A stretch of 64,000 bases of DNA from Pontibacter coccineus (GCF_030546575.1 NZ_JAUOTN010000011.1:62001-126000), one strand, 5' to 3'. Positions 8,463-17,142 are shown, counted from the stretch's first letter. Translations and numbers: made by a program. Notes: a model not told the origin generated them from the sequence alone.

Positions 8463-9176
8463 TTATTTGAGTTGACGCAGGTATAGCTGGATCGTGTTTT
8501 CCAGCCCAAGGTATAGCGCATCGCAGATCAGCGCATGCCCGATGCTCACTTCCAGCAGGCCGGGCAAGGTGTCTTTCAGGTACTTCAGGTTGTCGAGGTC
8601 CAGGTCGTGGCCGGCGTTGAGGCCGATGCCAAACTCCTGTGCCTTTTGGGCGGCCACCAGGTATGAGCGTATGGCTTCTTCGGGATTAGCAGGATAGTTT
8701 TTGGCATAGGCTTCGGTATAGAGCTCCACCCGGTCTGTGCCCACCAGCGATGCTCCTTCAATCATTCGAACATCCGGGTCCACGAAAATGGAGGTGCGTA
8801 TACCTAGGTCCTTCAGTTCGCCGATCACGTCAGTCAGAAAATCCTTGTGCTGCAGCGTGTCCCAGCCGGCGTTGGAGGTGATGGCATCCGGCGCATCCGG
8901 CACCAAGGTTGCCTGGGCAGGGCGCACGTCTTTCACAATTTTCAGAAAATCGGGCGTTGGGTTGCCTTCGATGTTAAACTCGGTGTTCACGACTTCTTTC
9001 AGATCGTACACGTCGCGGTAGCGGATGTGGCGCTCGTCGGGGCGCGGGTGCACCGTTATACCTTCGGCCCCGAATCGCTCGCAGTCTTTGGCGGCCTGCA
9101 CTACGTTGGGTCTGTCGCCGCCGCGGGCGTTCCGCAGTGTGGCTATTTTGTTTATATTTACACTAAGTTTGGTCAT
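8463..9176 (-). CDS. pdxJ: Pyridoxine 5'-phosphate synthase
   Basis: Condenses 3-amino-2-oxopropyl phosphate with 1-deoxyxylulose 5-phosphate to give pyridoxine phosphate in the DXP-dependent vitamin B6 pathway. The 237-residue length is usual for PdxJ. Clear family motifs are LSVNINKIATLRNARGG at the N-terminus, GAEGITVHPRPDERHI (about 36-51), NIEGNP, and the C-terminal GLNAGHDLDLDNL and VSIGHALICDAL. It is the first gene of a minus-strand run with mnmH (2-bp gap) and selD. A role for PLP in selenium supply is an attractive but unproven reason for the grouping. Confidence 0.96.
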   Translation of the reverse strand: MTKLSVNINKIATLRNARGGDRPNVVQAAKDCERFGAEGITVHPRPDERHIRYRDVYDLKEVVNTEFNIEGNPTPDFLKIVKDVRPAQATLVPDAPDAITSNAGWDTLQHKDFLTDVIGELKDLGIRTSIFVDPDVRMIEGASLVGTDRVELYTEAYAKNYPANPEEAIRSYLVAAQKAQEFGIGLNAGHDLDLDNLKYLKDTLPGLLEVSIGHALICDALYLGLENTIQLYLRQLK

Positions 9177-9342
9177 GGTATGTGTGTTGTAGCCCGCAGG
9201 CTGGTGATACTAATGCATACGGAAAGACTAAATTAGTGGAAATTTGAATAAGATGATAACCTATGGCCTTGGCTGTAGTAGTGTATAATGTAGAGGCAGG
9301 AATTCCATCACTTGCCGTAAATAACCAATCAATCCTAAAACT

Positions 9343-9804
9343 ATGAGTTTAAAACAACGCATTGAAGCCGATATCAAGCAGGCCATGCTGGCCAAAGACA
9401 GATCCCGCTTGCAAGCGCTACGCAGCATAAAGTCACAGATCCTGCTGGCCGAAACCGAAAAAGGCGGCACCGACGAGATCAGTGAGGATACGGAGATGAA
9501 ACTGCTCACCAAAGCCGCCAAGCAGCGTCGTGAGTCAGCCGAGATATATGCTAAACAGCAGCGTGCTGACCTGGAGCAGGTTGAACTGGCGGAGCTGGCC
9601 GTGATAGAGGAGTACCTACCCGGACAGCTCGATGAGGGCGATCTGCGCGTTCGTCTGCTGGAGATCATTCAGCGCGTAGGCGCATCCGGTCCCTCAGACC
9701 TTGGCAAGGTGATGGGCGTTGCCTCCCGCGAACTGGCCGGGCAAGCCGACGGGCGTGCCATTTCTAAAGCCGTGGGCGATTTGCTGAACAACACGGATTT
9801 TTAA
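9343..9804 (+). CDS. GatB/YqeY domain-containing protein
   Basis: A 153-residue all-helical YqeY-family protein. The N-terminus MSLKQRIEADIKQAMLAKD followed by RLQALRSIKSQIL is typical, as are the central IYAKQQRADLEQVELAELAVIEEYLPGQL and the late GASGPSDLGKVMGVASREL. YqeY resembles the tRNA-binding tail of GatB, and a tRNA-related role is assumed but not proven. It is divergent from pdxJ and precedes the CvpA-like gene on the same strand. Confidence 0.9.
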   Translation: MSLKQRIEADIKQAMLAKDRSRLQALRSIKSQILLAETEKGGTDEISEDTEMKLLTKAAKQRRESAEIYAKQQRADLEQVELAELAVIEEYLPGQLDEGDLRVRLLEIIQRVGASGPSDLGKVMGVASRELAGQADGRAISKAVGDLLNNTDF

Positions 9805-9910
9805 AATCGGGATTTTTTGCGGCCCACCTACTGGTGTGAATGCTGCAATTGCACTATATTTGGAGGCAGGGGCGACAGGTGTTCGCTTCTGCCTTTAATG
9901 TTTTTATCCT

Positions 9911-10429
9911 GTGAGTACCTTCGATATTTTTCTGGCCATACCTATTCTGTTCGGCGCCTTCCTGGGTTTCCGCAAAGGTCTTTTGCTTGAGTTGATTTCT
10001 CTGTTTGCGCTTGTGCTGGGCATACTGCTTGGCCTCAAACTGCTCGATTCCGGCCTGCCCATCATGAAAGAGTATATCGGCGATGCCGGCGGTCTGCTGC
10101 CTTTCGTCACGTTCCTGGTCATTTTTGTGGCGATCATTTTAGGGGTGAGGGTGCTGGGTATCCTGCTCAAAAAAGTGATCGATTTCACGCCGTTTGGTAT
10201 GTTTGACAACATACTGGGCGCCCTGCTGGGCGCCTTAAAATGGACCCTGGCCCTAAGCTTGCTGCTCTACGTATCAGAGATGGCAGGTATAGCCATCACA
10301 CCTGAAACGGCGGCGAGCTCTGCCGTATACCCATTTGTCGTAAAAACGACCCCTTATGCCCTCAGCGTCATGAGTTATGTGCTGCCGTTTGTGAAGTCTC
10401 TGCTGCTGTCGCTTAAGGAGCATTTTTAG
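9911..10429 (+). CDS. CvpA family membrane protein
   Basis: A 172-residue inner-membrane protein with a GTG start at 9911. About four hydrophobic segments are visible (DIFLAIPILFGAFLGFRKG; ISLFALVLGILLGLKLL; LLPFVTFLVIFVAIILGV; NILGALLGALKWTLALSLLLY). The GFRKGLLLELISL loop after the first segment and the FGMFDNILGALLGALKW segment are characteristic of CvpA. Members are linked to colicin V production and envelope stress, but the molecular role is not defined. It lies 106 bp downstream of the YqeY gene. Confidence 0.85.
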   Translation: MSTFDIFLAIPILFGAFLGFRKGLLLELISLFALVLGILLGLKLLDSGLPIMKEYIGDAGGLLPFVTFLVIFVAIILGVRVLGILLKKVIDFTPFGMFDNILGALLGALKWTLALSLLLYVSEMAGIAITPETAASSAVYPFVVKTTPYALSVMSYVLPFVKSLLLSLKEHF

Positions 10430-10746
10430 ATTTGCTAATGTGCTGGTGAAAATTTGAAGATGCAAGGTTTGAACTTGGAGTATTGGAGAGGCATTTGAGC
10501 TGATATAATGACGCTTTTATTTACACCCGGAAAGTAAATGACCAGCAAACAGGTATAGTGCTATACCTATCCGGCTCAAGCTATAATCTATACCTATACT
10601 TTGGTCAGGACTTGCTTCAGGTTTAAAAGCTTCGTAGTAAAACCTAGAGATAACTTCACGCATCTGAACATCTACTGGTCTGATGACAGGATTTGATAAT
10701 AAAAATCATTTTCAAATCGCCACATCTCCAAATTTTCAAATCGAAA
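10430..10746. other. 317-bp intergenic region with short repeats and motif cluster
   Basis: No gene is visible. It contains TGAAAATTTGAAGATG near the left end (about 10446-10461) and its near-perfect inverse CATCTCCAAATTTTCA near the right end (about 10722-10737), 15 of 16 matching. The 11-mer TTTTCAAATCG occurs twice (10709-10719 and 10733-10743). Three copies of the AGGTATA motif lie in the middle (10551-10557, 10562-10568, 10589-10595). It looks like a small mobile-type or repeat-rich spacer before the amidotransferase gene. Confidence 0.6.
10551..10568. repeat. AGGTATAGTGCTATACCT inverted pair
   Basis: Two copies of the dispersed motif face each other with 8-bp perfect arms (AGGTATAG / CTATACCT) and a 2-base centre. 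A third copy follows at 10589-10595. Confidence 0.8.
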
Positions 10747-11319
10747 ATGCTGCTCCTGCTCGACAACTTCGACTCCTTTACCTATAACCTGGTGGACTAT
10801 TTTGGTCAGTTGGGGGTGGAGGTGCATGTGTTGCGCAACGATGTGAGGCTGGATGAGATCAAAGCGCTTCCGATCGAGGGCATCGTTTTGTCGCCCGGAC
10901 CGGGAGAGCCGCAAAAGGCAGGCGTGATGATGGACGTGATTCGGCACTACCACGACAAAGTGCCCATGTTGGGTATTTGTCTGGGGCATCAGGCGCTGGG
11001 CGAGTTTTTCGGTGCCCGGCTCGACAAAGGTATAAAGCCCATGCACGGCAAAATCTCTGAGATCATTTGCGCGGATGATCTGCTTTTTGCCGGTCTGCCC
11101 TCCAGAATGCCCGTTGTACGCTACCATTCGCTGGTTTTGAGGGAGTGGCCCGACAGCATCGTGCCGCTTGCGTATACTGCCGAAGGAGAGCTCATGGCCT
11201 TCAGGCACAGCGCACTGCCGCTGCATGCGCTGCAGTTTCATCCGGAGGCCGCACTCACGACTTATGGGCTCGACATGCTGCGGAATTGGCTTGATTTCGT
11301 TAATATTGCAGGTTGGTAG
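10747..11319 (+). CDS. pabA: Glutamine amidotransferase subunit of anthranilate/aminodeoxychorismate synthase
   Basis: Releases ammonia from glutamine for a chorismate-aminating partner, feeding either folate (PabA) or tryptophan (TrpG) synthesis. I start it at ATG 10747, where conserved MLLLLDNFDSFTYNLVDYFG begins; an upstream in-frame ATG at 10693 lies in AT-rich repeat sequence. The class-I amidotransferase triad is complete: Cys78 in GICLGHQALG, and His165/Glu167 in LQFHPEA. PGPGEP (about 50-55) is also typical. The length of 190 is normal. With no trp or pab neighbours in the window I cannot separate PabA from TrpG; the enzyme may serve both. Confidence 0.85.
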   Translation: MLLLLDNFDSFTYNLVDYFGQLGVEVHVLRNDVRLDEIKALPIEGIVLSPGPGEPQKAGVMMDVIRHYHDKVPMLGICLGHQALGEFFGARLDKGIKPMHGKISEIICADDLLFAGLPSRMPVVRYHSLVLREWPDSIVPLAYTAEGELMAFRHSALPLHALQFHPEAALTTYGLDMLRNWLDFVNIAGW

Positions 11320-11363
11320 CAGCCAGACTTTTTTACAACACGTTACTTTTAGCAATTGCAGGA

Positions 11364-12140
11364 ATGAATCTACAGGTCAAACACGAAGGCGAATTTCAGT
11401 ACATAGACGAAGGCGAAGGAGAAGTATTGCTGTTGCTGCACGGCTTATTCGGGGCGCTGAGCAACTGGAACGGCGTAGTGGACCATTTCTCGAAAAGCTA
11501 CCGTGTGGTGATTCCGCTTATGCCCATCTATGAAATGGCACTGCACAAGGCGGGCGTGCCGGGACTTGTTTCTTTTATCGAGGATTTTGTTAAATTTAAG
11601 AATCTGAACAACCTGACGCTGCTAGGCAACTCGCTGGGTGGGCATGTGGCGCTGGTCTATACCTTAAAGAATCCGGCTAAAGTAAAGCGCCTGGTGCTAA
11701 CGGGAAGCTCCGGCCTGTTTGAGGACTCGATGGGTGGGTCATTCCCGAAGCGTGGCAACTACGAGTATGTGAAAGAGCGCGTGGGCTATACCTTCTACAG
11801 CCCTGAAACGGCCACTAAAGAACTTGTGGATGAAGTGTTCGACATCACCAACAGTAATGCCAAGTGTTTGCGCATCATCGCTATTGCCAAGTCAGCGCAG
11901 CGGCACAACCTGGGCAAGGATCTGGAGAACATTCAGGTACCCACGCTGTTAATATGGGGACTGAACGACACGATCACGCCGCCGCTGGTGGCGCACGAGT
12001 TCAACCGACTGATTCATAATTCCGAACTTTATTTCATAGACAAGTGCGGACACGCGCCGATGATGGAACATCCGGAGCGGTTTAACAGTATCTTAGATAA
12101 ATTTTTGGCCAAAACGCAAGTAGGGGAAACAGCCACATGA
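11364..12140 (+). CDS. Alpha/beta-fold hydrolase
   Basis: A 258-residue hydrolase; ATG 11364 follows GCAGGA and starts the fold (MNLQVKHEGEFQYID). Motifs are HGLFGALSNW (26-35), the nucleophile elbow GNSLGGH with Ser90, an acidic residue in WGLNDTITPP, and the histidine in DKCGHAPMMEHPE. The segment between strand 4 and the elbow is short, so the cap or entry region differs from the hydrolase at 4872-5642. The stop overlaps the start of the next gene (ATGA), and this coupling with a CBS-domain protein and the nadK block is recognisable in other Bacteroidota. The substrate is unknown. Confidence 0.85.
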   Translation: MNLQVKHEGEFQYIDEGEGEVLLLLHGLFGALSNWNGVVDHFSKSYRVVIPLMPIYEMALHKAGVPGLVSFIEDFVKFKNLNNLTLLGNSLGGHVALVYTLKNPAKVKRLVLTGSSGLFEDSMGGSFPKRGNYEYVKERVGYTFYSPETATKELVDEVFDITNSNAKCLRIIAIAKSAQRHNLGKDLENIQVPTLLIWGLNDTITPPLVAHEFNRLIHNSELYFIDKCGHAPMMEHPERFNSILDKFLAKTQVGETAT

Positions 12141-12802
12141 TCGCAGAAGAACTCATCAACCAAATGATACCGCCGCTTAAGCTTTACGACACCGTGGAGA
12201 AGGCTTTGCGATGGATGGATGAGTTCCGCGTAAACGAATTGCCCGTGTCCCGCAACCGCAAGTACATGGGCCTTGCCACCGAAGTTAACCTGATTGAGCT
12301 GCCGGATCGGGGACAGACACTGGAGCAGGTCAAACTGGAGTACCAGGATGTATTCGTAATGCATCACCAGCACTTTTATGATGTGATGGAGTCCGCCATT
12401 AAAAACAAGATACAGGTGGTGCCCGTGCTCGACGAAGAGCAGGACTACATGGGCATTATCACCATCAACGATACGCTGGCCGCCTTCGGACAGATGTCGG
12501 CGCTGCAGGGCCATGGCAGTATACTGGTGCTTACGATGCCGGAGCGCGACTACTCCCTGGGGCAGATCAGCCGTTTGATAGAGGAGGAGAACACCAAAAT
12601 CCTGAGCGCTTATGTATCGCCTGACGAAGTGGACCCTTATAATATCAAGCTCACACTTAAACTTAACACTTCCGATCTCACCCGCATTATCGCCACGCTG
12701 GAGCGATTCGAATACCGGGTGACGGCGCAGTTCCAGGATGGATCCAAGTACGACGTGGGTCGGGACCGCCTGGATATGCTGTTCAAGTACCTGGACATAT
12801 AG
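12137..12802 (+). CDS. CBS-domain protein (AcuB-like)
   Basis: A 221-residue cytosolic protein overlapping the preceding hydrolase by 4 bp. Residues about 1-115 form a CBS pair (MIAEELINQMIPPLKLYDTV, then IKNKIQVVPVLDEEQDYMG and IITINDTLAAF). The C-terminal third (about 135-215) has an ACT-like pattern (SILVLTMPERDYSLGQISRLI). CBS pairs sense adenine nucleotides; the target here is unknown. It sits in a plus-strand run ending in NAD kinase. Confidence 0.85.
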   Translation: MIAEELINQMIPPLKLYDTVEKALRWMDEFRVNELPVSRNRKYMGLATEVNLIELPDRGQTLEQVKLEYQDVFVMHHQHFYDVMESAIKNKIQVVPVLDEEQDYMGIITINDTLAAFGQMSALQGHGSILVLTMPERDYSLGQISRLIEEENTKILSAYVSPDEVDPYNIKLTLKLNTSDLTRIIATLERFEYRVTAQFQDGSKYDVGRDRLDMLFKYLDI

Positions 12803-12810
12803 CCCTGTCC

Positions 12811-14199
12811 GTGGTTCTGCGCACCTTCTTGCTGCTGTGCTTTAGTTTGCTTTGCCATACCCTGGCGGCTCAATCCTGCCATACTGAATTCGTTGTAATA
12901 GATAGCATTGGCTTTAAGGGCAATGAGGTTAGCAAAAGCCGTATGCTCCTCTTTGAACTCAACATAGCACCCGGCGACACGCTGCCGACTGATGAGTTGG
13001 AGGAAAAGCTGCAGGAAAACCGCAGAAGACTCTTTAACCTACGTCTTTTTCACGAGGTGGGCTATACCTATACCTGCCAGGAGGGGTTGGTTGGCGTGAC
13101 TTTTACCATGCAGGAGCGCTGGTACCTATACCCTATACCTATTTTCGACCTGGCCGACCGCAACTTCAACGCTTGGCTCGAACGCCGCGACTGGAACCGT
13201 GTCGACTATGGTATTAACCTGATCAGGCGCAATTTCAGAGGCCGCAACGAAGAGGTGCGCATCAGGCTGCAACAGGGGTTCAACAAACGACTGGAGTTTA
13301 CTTACCGTGTTCCTTATGTAAGCCGCACCCATAAATTAGGTATGGACTTCGGGGTGGCTGACTACCGGAGCCGCGCCATTGACTACCGCACGCTCAATAA
13401 CCGGCAGCGATTTTTTGTGCAGGAGAGCGGCGTGCCTATTCAGCGCACCTTGCTCACGACCGGTCTCACTCACCGACAGAGCGTGCAGCGGCAGGAAGGA
13501 TTGCGGCTCACTTACGTGCAGGAGCGGGTGGCTGATACGGTGCTGGTGTTAAACCCGGAATACTACATAGAGGATAAGCAGGACAGGCAGTACCTGCGAC
13601 TGGAAGTGTTTAAGGTGGTGAACCTGCGCAACTCCTTCGTTTACCCGCTCACGGGCAGTTACTTTGAAGCGATCGCCGCGCAAACCTTTTTTATGAATGG
13701 AAACGGGACTCCCATCACAACCCTGCGCGCCAAGTATGTTGATTATCGTCACATATCAGGTAAATATTATTATTTTGTGGGTGGCGAAGCACAGGCCCGG
13801 CTCTCGAAACGTTATGCCTATGCTGACAACGTGGCCCTGGGTTTTCGTTCGCTGGTGCGGGGCTACGAATTGCAGGTAGTAGGCGGTCAGCACTTCGGGC
13901 TGTTCAAGCAGGGGCTTACCCGGGAGCTCTTCAAGCACGAGGGCGTGCACCTGAAGTTTATCAAGAGCCCGAAGTTCAACAAAGTGCCGCTCGCGCTGTA
14001 TGCCAACGTGTTCACTGATGCGGGCTATGTCGTGGATGAAGTGTTTGAGGAAGGCAACCCGCTGTCTAACAGGTTGTTGGCAGGTATGGGGGCAGGGCTT
14101 CATCTGGTCACTTTTTATGACTTTGTGTTCCGGGCCGAATATACCATCAACCGGGAGAAGACGAGCGGCTTTTACCTGAGTGGCCGTTTCCCTTTTTAA
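12811..14199 (+). CDS. Outer-membrane BamA/TamA-like protein (POTRA plus surface-antigen barrel)
   Basis: A 462-residue protein with GTG start, 8 bp after the CBS gene. The signal peptide ends near TLAAQS. A POTRA-like unit follows (VVIDSIGFKGNEVSKSRMLL through DELEEKLQENRRRLFNLRLF), then a 16-strand-type barrel with LGFRSLVRGYEL, corresponding to the conserved (V/L)RGY loop of the Omp85 superfamily, and a final SGFYLSGRFPF with terminal Phe. It is far shorter than true BamA (the 826-residue copy is at 17895-20375) and appears to have one main POTRA unit. It is probably a small Omp85 accessory protein of unknown client. Confidence 0.75.
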   Translation: MVLRTFLLLCFSLLCHTLAAQSCHTEFVVIDSIGFKGNEVSKSRMLLFELNIAPGDTLPTDELEEKLQENRRRLFNLRLFHEVGYTYTCQEGLVGVTFTMQERWYLYPIPIFDLADRNFNAWLERRDWNRVDYGINLIRRNFRGRNEEVRIRLQQGFNKRLEFTYRVPYVSRTHKLGMDFGVADYRSRAIDYRTLNNRQRFFVQESGVPIQRTLLTTGLTHRQSVQRQEGLRLTYVQERVADTVLVLNPEYYIEDKQDRQYLRLEVFKVVNLRNSFVYPLTGSYFEAIAAQTFFMNGNGTPITTLRAKYVDYRHISGKYYYFVGGEAQARLSKRYAYADNVALGFRSLVRGYELQVVGGQHFGLFKQGLTRELFKHEGVHLKFIKSPKFNKVPLALYANVFTDAGYVVDEVFEEGNPLSNRLLAGMGAGLHLVTFYDFVFRAEYTINREKTSGFYLSGRFPF

Positions 14200-14214
14200 T
14201 GAAACAGAAGATTT

Positions 14215-15102
14215 ATGAAGATAGCTATACTTGGAAAACCCTTCGACGAAGAATACGGACCTTTTATCCAGAATCTGTTCGATGAATTGCAGCGCCGGAA
14301 TGCTGAGATACTGGTAGTGGAGCACTTTAGCTTTTTTCTGCAGAATCGCATTCACCTGCCCGAAGGCATCTCAACCTTCAACCGTGGCGACAGTCTGCTG
14401 GGCGTAGACTTTGTGCTGAGCCTGGGCGGAGACGGCACACTGCTGGATACGGTTACCTACGTTGGGGCGCTTCAGATTCCGATCCTGGGCATCAACACGG
14501 GGCGGCTTGGCTTTCTGGCCACCATCGCGCACGACAGCATCAACCTGGCGCTGGATGCCCTTTTCAAAGGCCACTATACCTTCGATGACCGTGCGCTGAT
14601 CCGCGTGGACTCCGATCTGGAGATATTTGACGGCATCAACTTTGGGTTAAATGAGTTCAGTTTGCTCAAGCGCGATTCCTCGTCCATGATAGCCGTGCAT
14701 GCGTATATAGATGGAGAATATCTGAACACCTACTGGGCTGATGGTCTGGTAGTGGCTACCCCAACCGGCTCGACAGGCTATTCGCTTAGTTGCGGCGGTC
14801 CGCTGGTATTGCCACAGACCAACAATTTCGTTATTTCACCCGTATGCCCTCACAACCTGAATGTGCGTCCCATGATCGTGTCAGACCGGAGTGTGATCTC
14901 CTTTGAGGTAGAGGGGCGCAGCAGTACATACCTTGCTTCCCTCGACTCGAGATCCGTTCCTGTAGATATGTCAGTTCAGATAGCGGTGCGGCGGGAAAAT
15001 TTTGTGGCGCGGCTTGTTAAACTGCATCACGTAAATTTCCTAACCACGCTACGCGGTAAGTTAAACTGGGGTCTTGATAAAAGAACAAATATTTTTAGGT
15101 AA
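14215..15102 (+). CDS. nadK: NAD kinase
   Basis: Phosphorylates NAD to NADP. The 295-residue protein has the GGDGT nucleotide motif in VLSLGGDGTLLDTVTY, INTGRLGFLA, the NE motif in NFGLNEFSLLKR, and TPTGSTGYSLSCGGP, all diagnostic of NadK. It starts 15 bp after the Omp85-like gene and opens the envelope block, where nadK is often found beside DUF6089, uppS and bamA in Bacteroidota. Confidence 0.95.
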   Translation: MKIAILGKPFDEEYGPFIQNLFDELQRRNAEILVVEHFSFFLQNRIHLPEGISTFNRGDSLLGVDFVLSLGGDGTLLDTVTYVGALQIPILGINTGRLGFLATIAHDSINLALDALFKGHYTFDDRALIRVDSDLEIFDGINFGLNEFSLLKRDSSSMIAVHAYIDGEYLNTYWADGLVVATPTGSTGYSLSCGGPLVLPQTNNFVISPVCPHNLNVRPMIVSDRSVISFEVEGRSSTYLASLDSRSVPVDMSVQIAVRRENFVARLVKLHHVNFLTTLRGKLNWGLDKRTNIFR

Positions 15103-15151
15103 ATTATATTCGATATTTGGTATACATATTTTTATACCAGAAAATTATTTC

Positions 15152-15159
15152 TATTTTTG
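15152..15159 (+). promoter_or_regulatory. Candidate -7 box TATTTTTG before the DUF6089 gene
   Basis: TATTTTTG fits the Bacteroidota -7 consensus TAnnTTTG and lies about 67 bases before the ATG at 15226. No clear -33 element is seen. A weak hairpin (TGGTATA 15118-15124 with TATACCA 15133-15139) lies just upstream. Confidence 0.4.
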
Positions 15160-15225
15160 TCACGGAGGTTTAATTTGGATGAATTGTAAGCCTGTGGAAA
15201 TACGCTTGAAAGAAATTGGTTCGCT

Positions 15226-16227
15226 ATGAAGAAATTTACTACGCTGTTTTTATTATTTACTGTTGTGCTTATTACTGTGGCCTTGGAGGCTGAAGCACAG
15301 CGCTTTACGAAGCGGAAGCAGTACGCCACGGTGGGTATCCAGCTAGGGGCTTCTAACTACTTTGGCGACTTGGTGCCTCAGCCTAACTTCACGAGTATGC
15401 GTGTAAAGTCCACGCGTCCGAGCATAGGCATCAATTACACCAAGCGCCACTTTCCGCGCATTTCGTCCCGTGTAGCTTTCAACTGGAACCGTATTGCGGG
15501 TGATGACGCCCAGGCAGCGGGACCTGATGAAGGGGAGAACTTAGGACGTTACAGACGTAACCTGTCTTTCCGCAACGATATTAAAGAGCTGAGTGCCGTA
15601 GCCATCATTGACCTTTTCGAAAACCGTCACTACTACCGTCGTCGTCCTGACTTCGTGCCTTATGGTTTTGTTGGTGTGGCGGTATTGCACCATAATCCAA
15701 AAGCGTATTACGAGAACGGATCGCACCCAGGCCTGTCACCAGACAAGGATATTCCTTCTGGCTGGTATGCACTGCAGCCGCTCGGTACAGAGGGTCAGTT
15801 TGTTGATCAGCCGGGAACTGTTAGCGAACCTTACAGCCGTGTGCAGATTGCCATTCCGTTTGGCCTTGGTGTAAGATACAAGCTGGACCGTAACTGGGAC
15901 TTTAGCTTTGAGGTAGGTTGGAGAGCCACTTTTACAGACTACCTGGATGACGTAAGTACAGCCCACGTAGACAAAGATGTGCTCCTGAGTGATGGCAACC
16001 GCGTGGATAACCGCAACGCCTCTGTTATTTTCTCTGACAGAAGTGCTGAGTCCGGCTTTACGAACGACCTGATAACAGAACCTAATGGTTTCAGCCGCCT
16101 GAAGCCGTACGGTACAAGCAACAACCGTACGCGTGGCAACAGCTCAGACAATGACTGGTACATCCAAACCAGCCTGGGCCTTAACTATATCCTGAACCCA
16201 CGTATAAGAAGACCTAAATTCAGATAA
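15226..16227 (+). CDS. DUF6089-family outer-membrane beta-barrel protein
   Basis: A 333-residue exported protein. The signal peptide ends near LEAEAQR. The start of the mature protein contains GIQLGASNYFGDLVPQPNF and PSIGINYTKRHF, characteristic of DUF6089/PorG-like barrels. Alternating hydrophobic strands run through VPYGFVGVAVLHHNPKAYY and FGLGVRYKLDRNWDFSFEVG to a C-terminal SLGLNYILNP. Members near uppS-bamA are related to PorG of the type IX secretion system. This one has an extra C-terminal extension compared with the next gene and is its tandem paralogue. A PorG role is plausible but not shown. Confidence 0.75.
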   Translation: MKKFTTLFLLFTVVLITVALEAEAQRFTKRKQYATVGIQLGASNYFGDLVPQPNFTSMRVKSTRPSIGINYTKRHFPRISSRVAFNWNRIAGDDAQAAGPDEGENLGRYRRNLSFRNDIKELSAVAIIDLFENRHYYRRRPDFVPYGFVGVAVLHHNPKAYYENGSHPGLSPDKDIPSGWYALQPLGTEGQFVDQPGTVSEPYSRVQIAIPFGLGVRYKLDRNWDFSFEVGWRATFTDYLDDVSTAHVDKDVLLSDGNRVDNRNASVIFSDRSAESGFTNDLITEPNGFSRLKPYGTSNNRTRGNSSDNDWYIQTSLGLNYILNPRIRRPKFR

Positions 16228-16275
16228 TATAACGGAGTATAGTGCGTTGTTTTCTAAACTCCGAAACAAGTATAC

Positions 16276-17082
16276 ATGACTTTGAATACATTCAGACAGA
16301 CGCTCCTTATTTGTGTGTTACTGCAAATTGGGAGCGTCTTTTTATGCCATACTGCGAATGCCCAGCTGCAGCAGATTAAGCCTGTGACGACCAGCGAGAT
16401 AGGTGCTGGCATAGGCGGATTGAACTACGTGGGTGAAATATCACCCAATTACCGTTTTTTGAATAATCAGCCTGCCATGACGATCTTCTATCGCCATGAT
16501 ATCTCTGCTCCCATCACGCTGAAGGCCGCTTTTATGGGCAGCCACCGCATTTTCGACGACAAGGCATTCAGAGACGAGTCACAGAATCTACCGCACCACG
16601 AATGGCGCGATACGGAACTGAAGCTGAGCATGCTGGAATTTTCGTTAGGTATAGAATACAATTTTCTCGATTACTACGAAGATATCCGGAAGCCACACCG
16701 TGTCTCGCCTTACTTCTTCTTAGGAGCGGCACTGCTCAACTTTAACCATCAGCTTTCCCGACAAGGCGATGTGAAGGAGCCGTTCGACAACAAGTTCACG
16801 GTTTCAATTCCTTTTGGCGTAGGGGTGAAATATGCTTTGAGTAAACACTGGAACCTGGGCCTGGAGTTTGGTCCTCGCTTTATGATTACTGATAACCTGG
16901 ACTATCTGCAGGAGAGCGGGTCCGGACTGCTGGCTACCGATCTGGGGGCAGGCAACTCCAAGGCATATGCCAATCCATTCGATAAAGATATGTACTTCTA
17001 CAACGGTATAAGCCTCTCTTATACGCTCTATCGACTCAATTGCCCGCCTGTTTACAAGCGCAAAGCCGGAATACTAGATTAA
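16276..17082 (+). CDS. DUF6089/PorG-like outer-membrane protein
   Basis: A 268-residue exported barrel. The signal peptide ends at CHTANAQ. Conserved parts are TSEIGAGIGGLNYVGEISP near the start, SLGIEYNFLDYYED, and IPFGVGVKYALSKHWNLGLE in the second half. The position directly before uppS and bamA is the usual place of the PorG/DUF6089 gene in Bacteroidota. PorG is an outer-membrane component of the PorK/N ring of type IX secretion. Its tandem neighbour at 15226 suggests an old duplication; either copy could be the real PorG. Confidence 0.78.
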   Translation: MTLNTFRQTLLICVLLQIGSVFLCHTANAQLQQIKPVTTSEIGAGIGGLNYVGEISPNYRFLNNQPAMTIFYRHDISAPITLKAAFMGSHRIFDDKAFRDESQNLPHHEWRDTELKLSMLEFSLGIEYNFLDYYEDIRKPHRVSPYFFLGAALLNFNHQLSRQGDVKEPFDNKFTVSIPFGVGVKYALSKHWNLGLEFGPRFMITDNLDYLQESGSGLLATDLGAGNSKAYANPFDKDMYFYNGISLSYTLYRLNCPPVYKRKAGILD

Positions 17083-17142
17083 CCCGCTAAAATTTCATTA
17101 AATTATCTTGCTTTTTGTAACTTGCAAGGAAATTGTGGTTTA

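Noticed and set aside
10672..11355. Minus-strand frame of 227 codons opposite the amidotransferase gene
   Set aside because: It reads through the conserved amidotransferase and into a repeat-rich spacer, with no domain.
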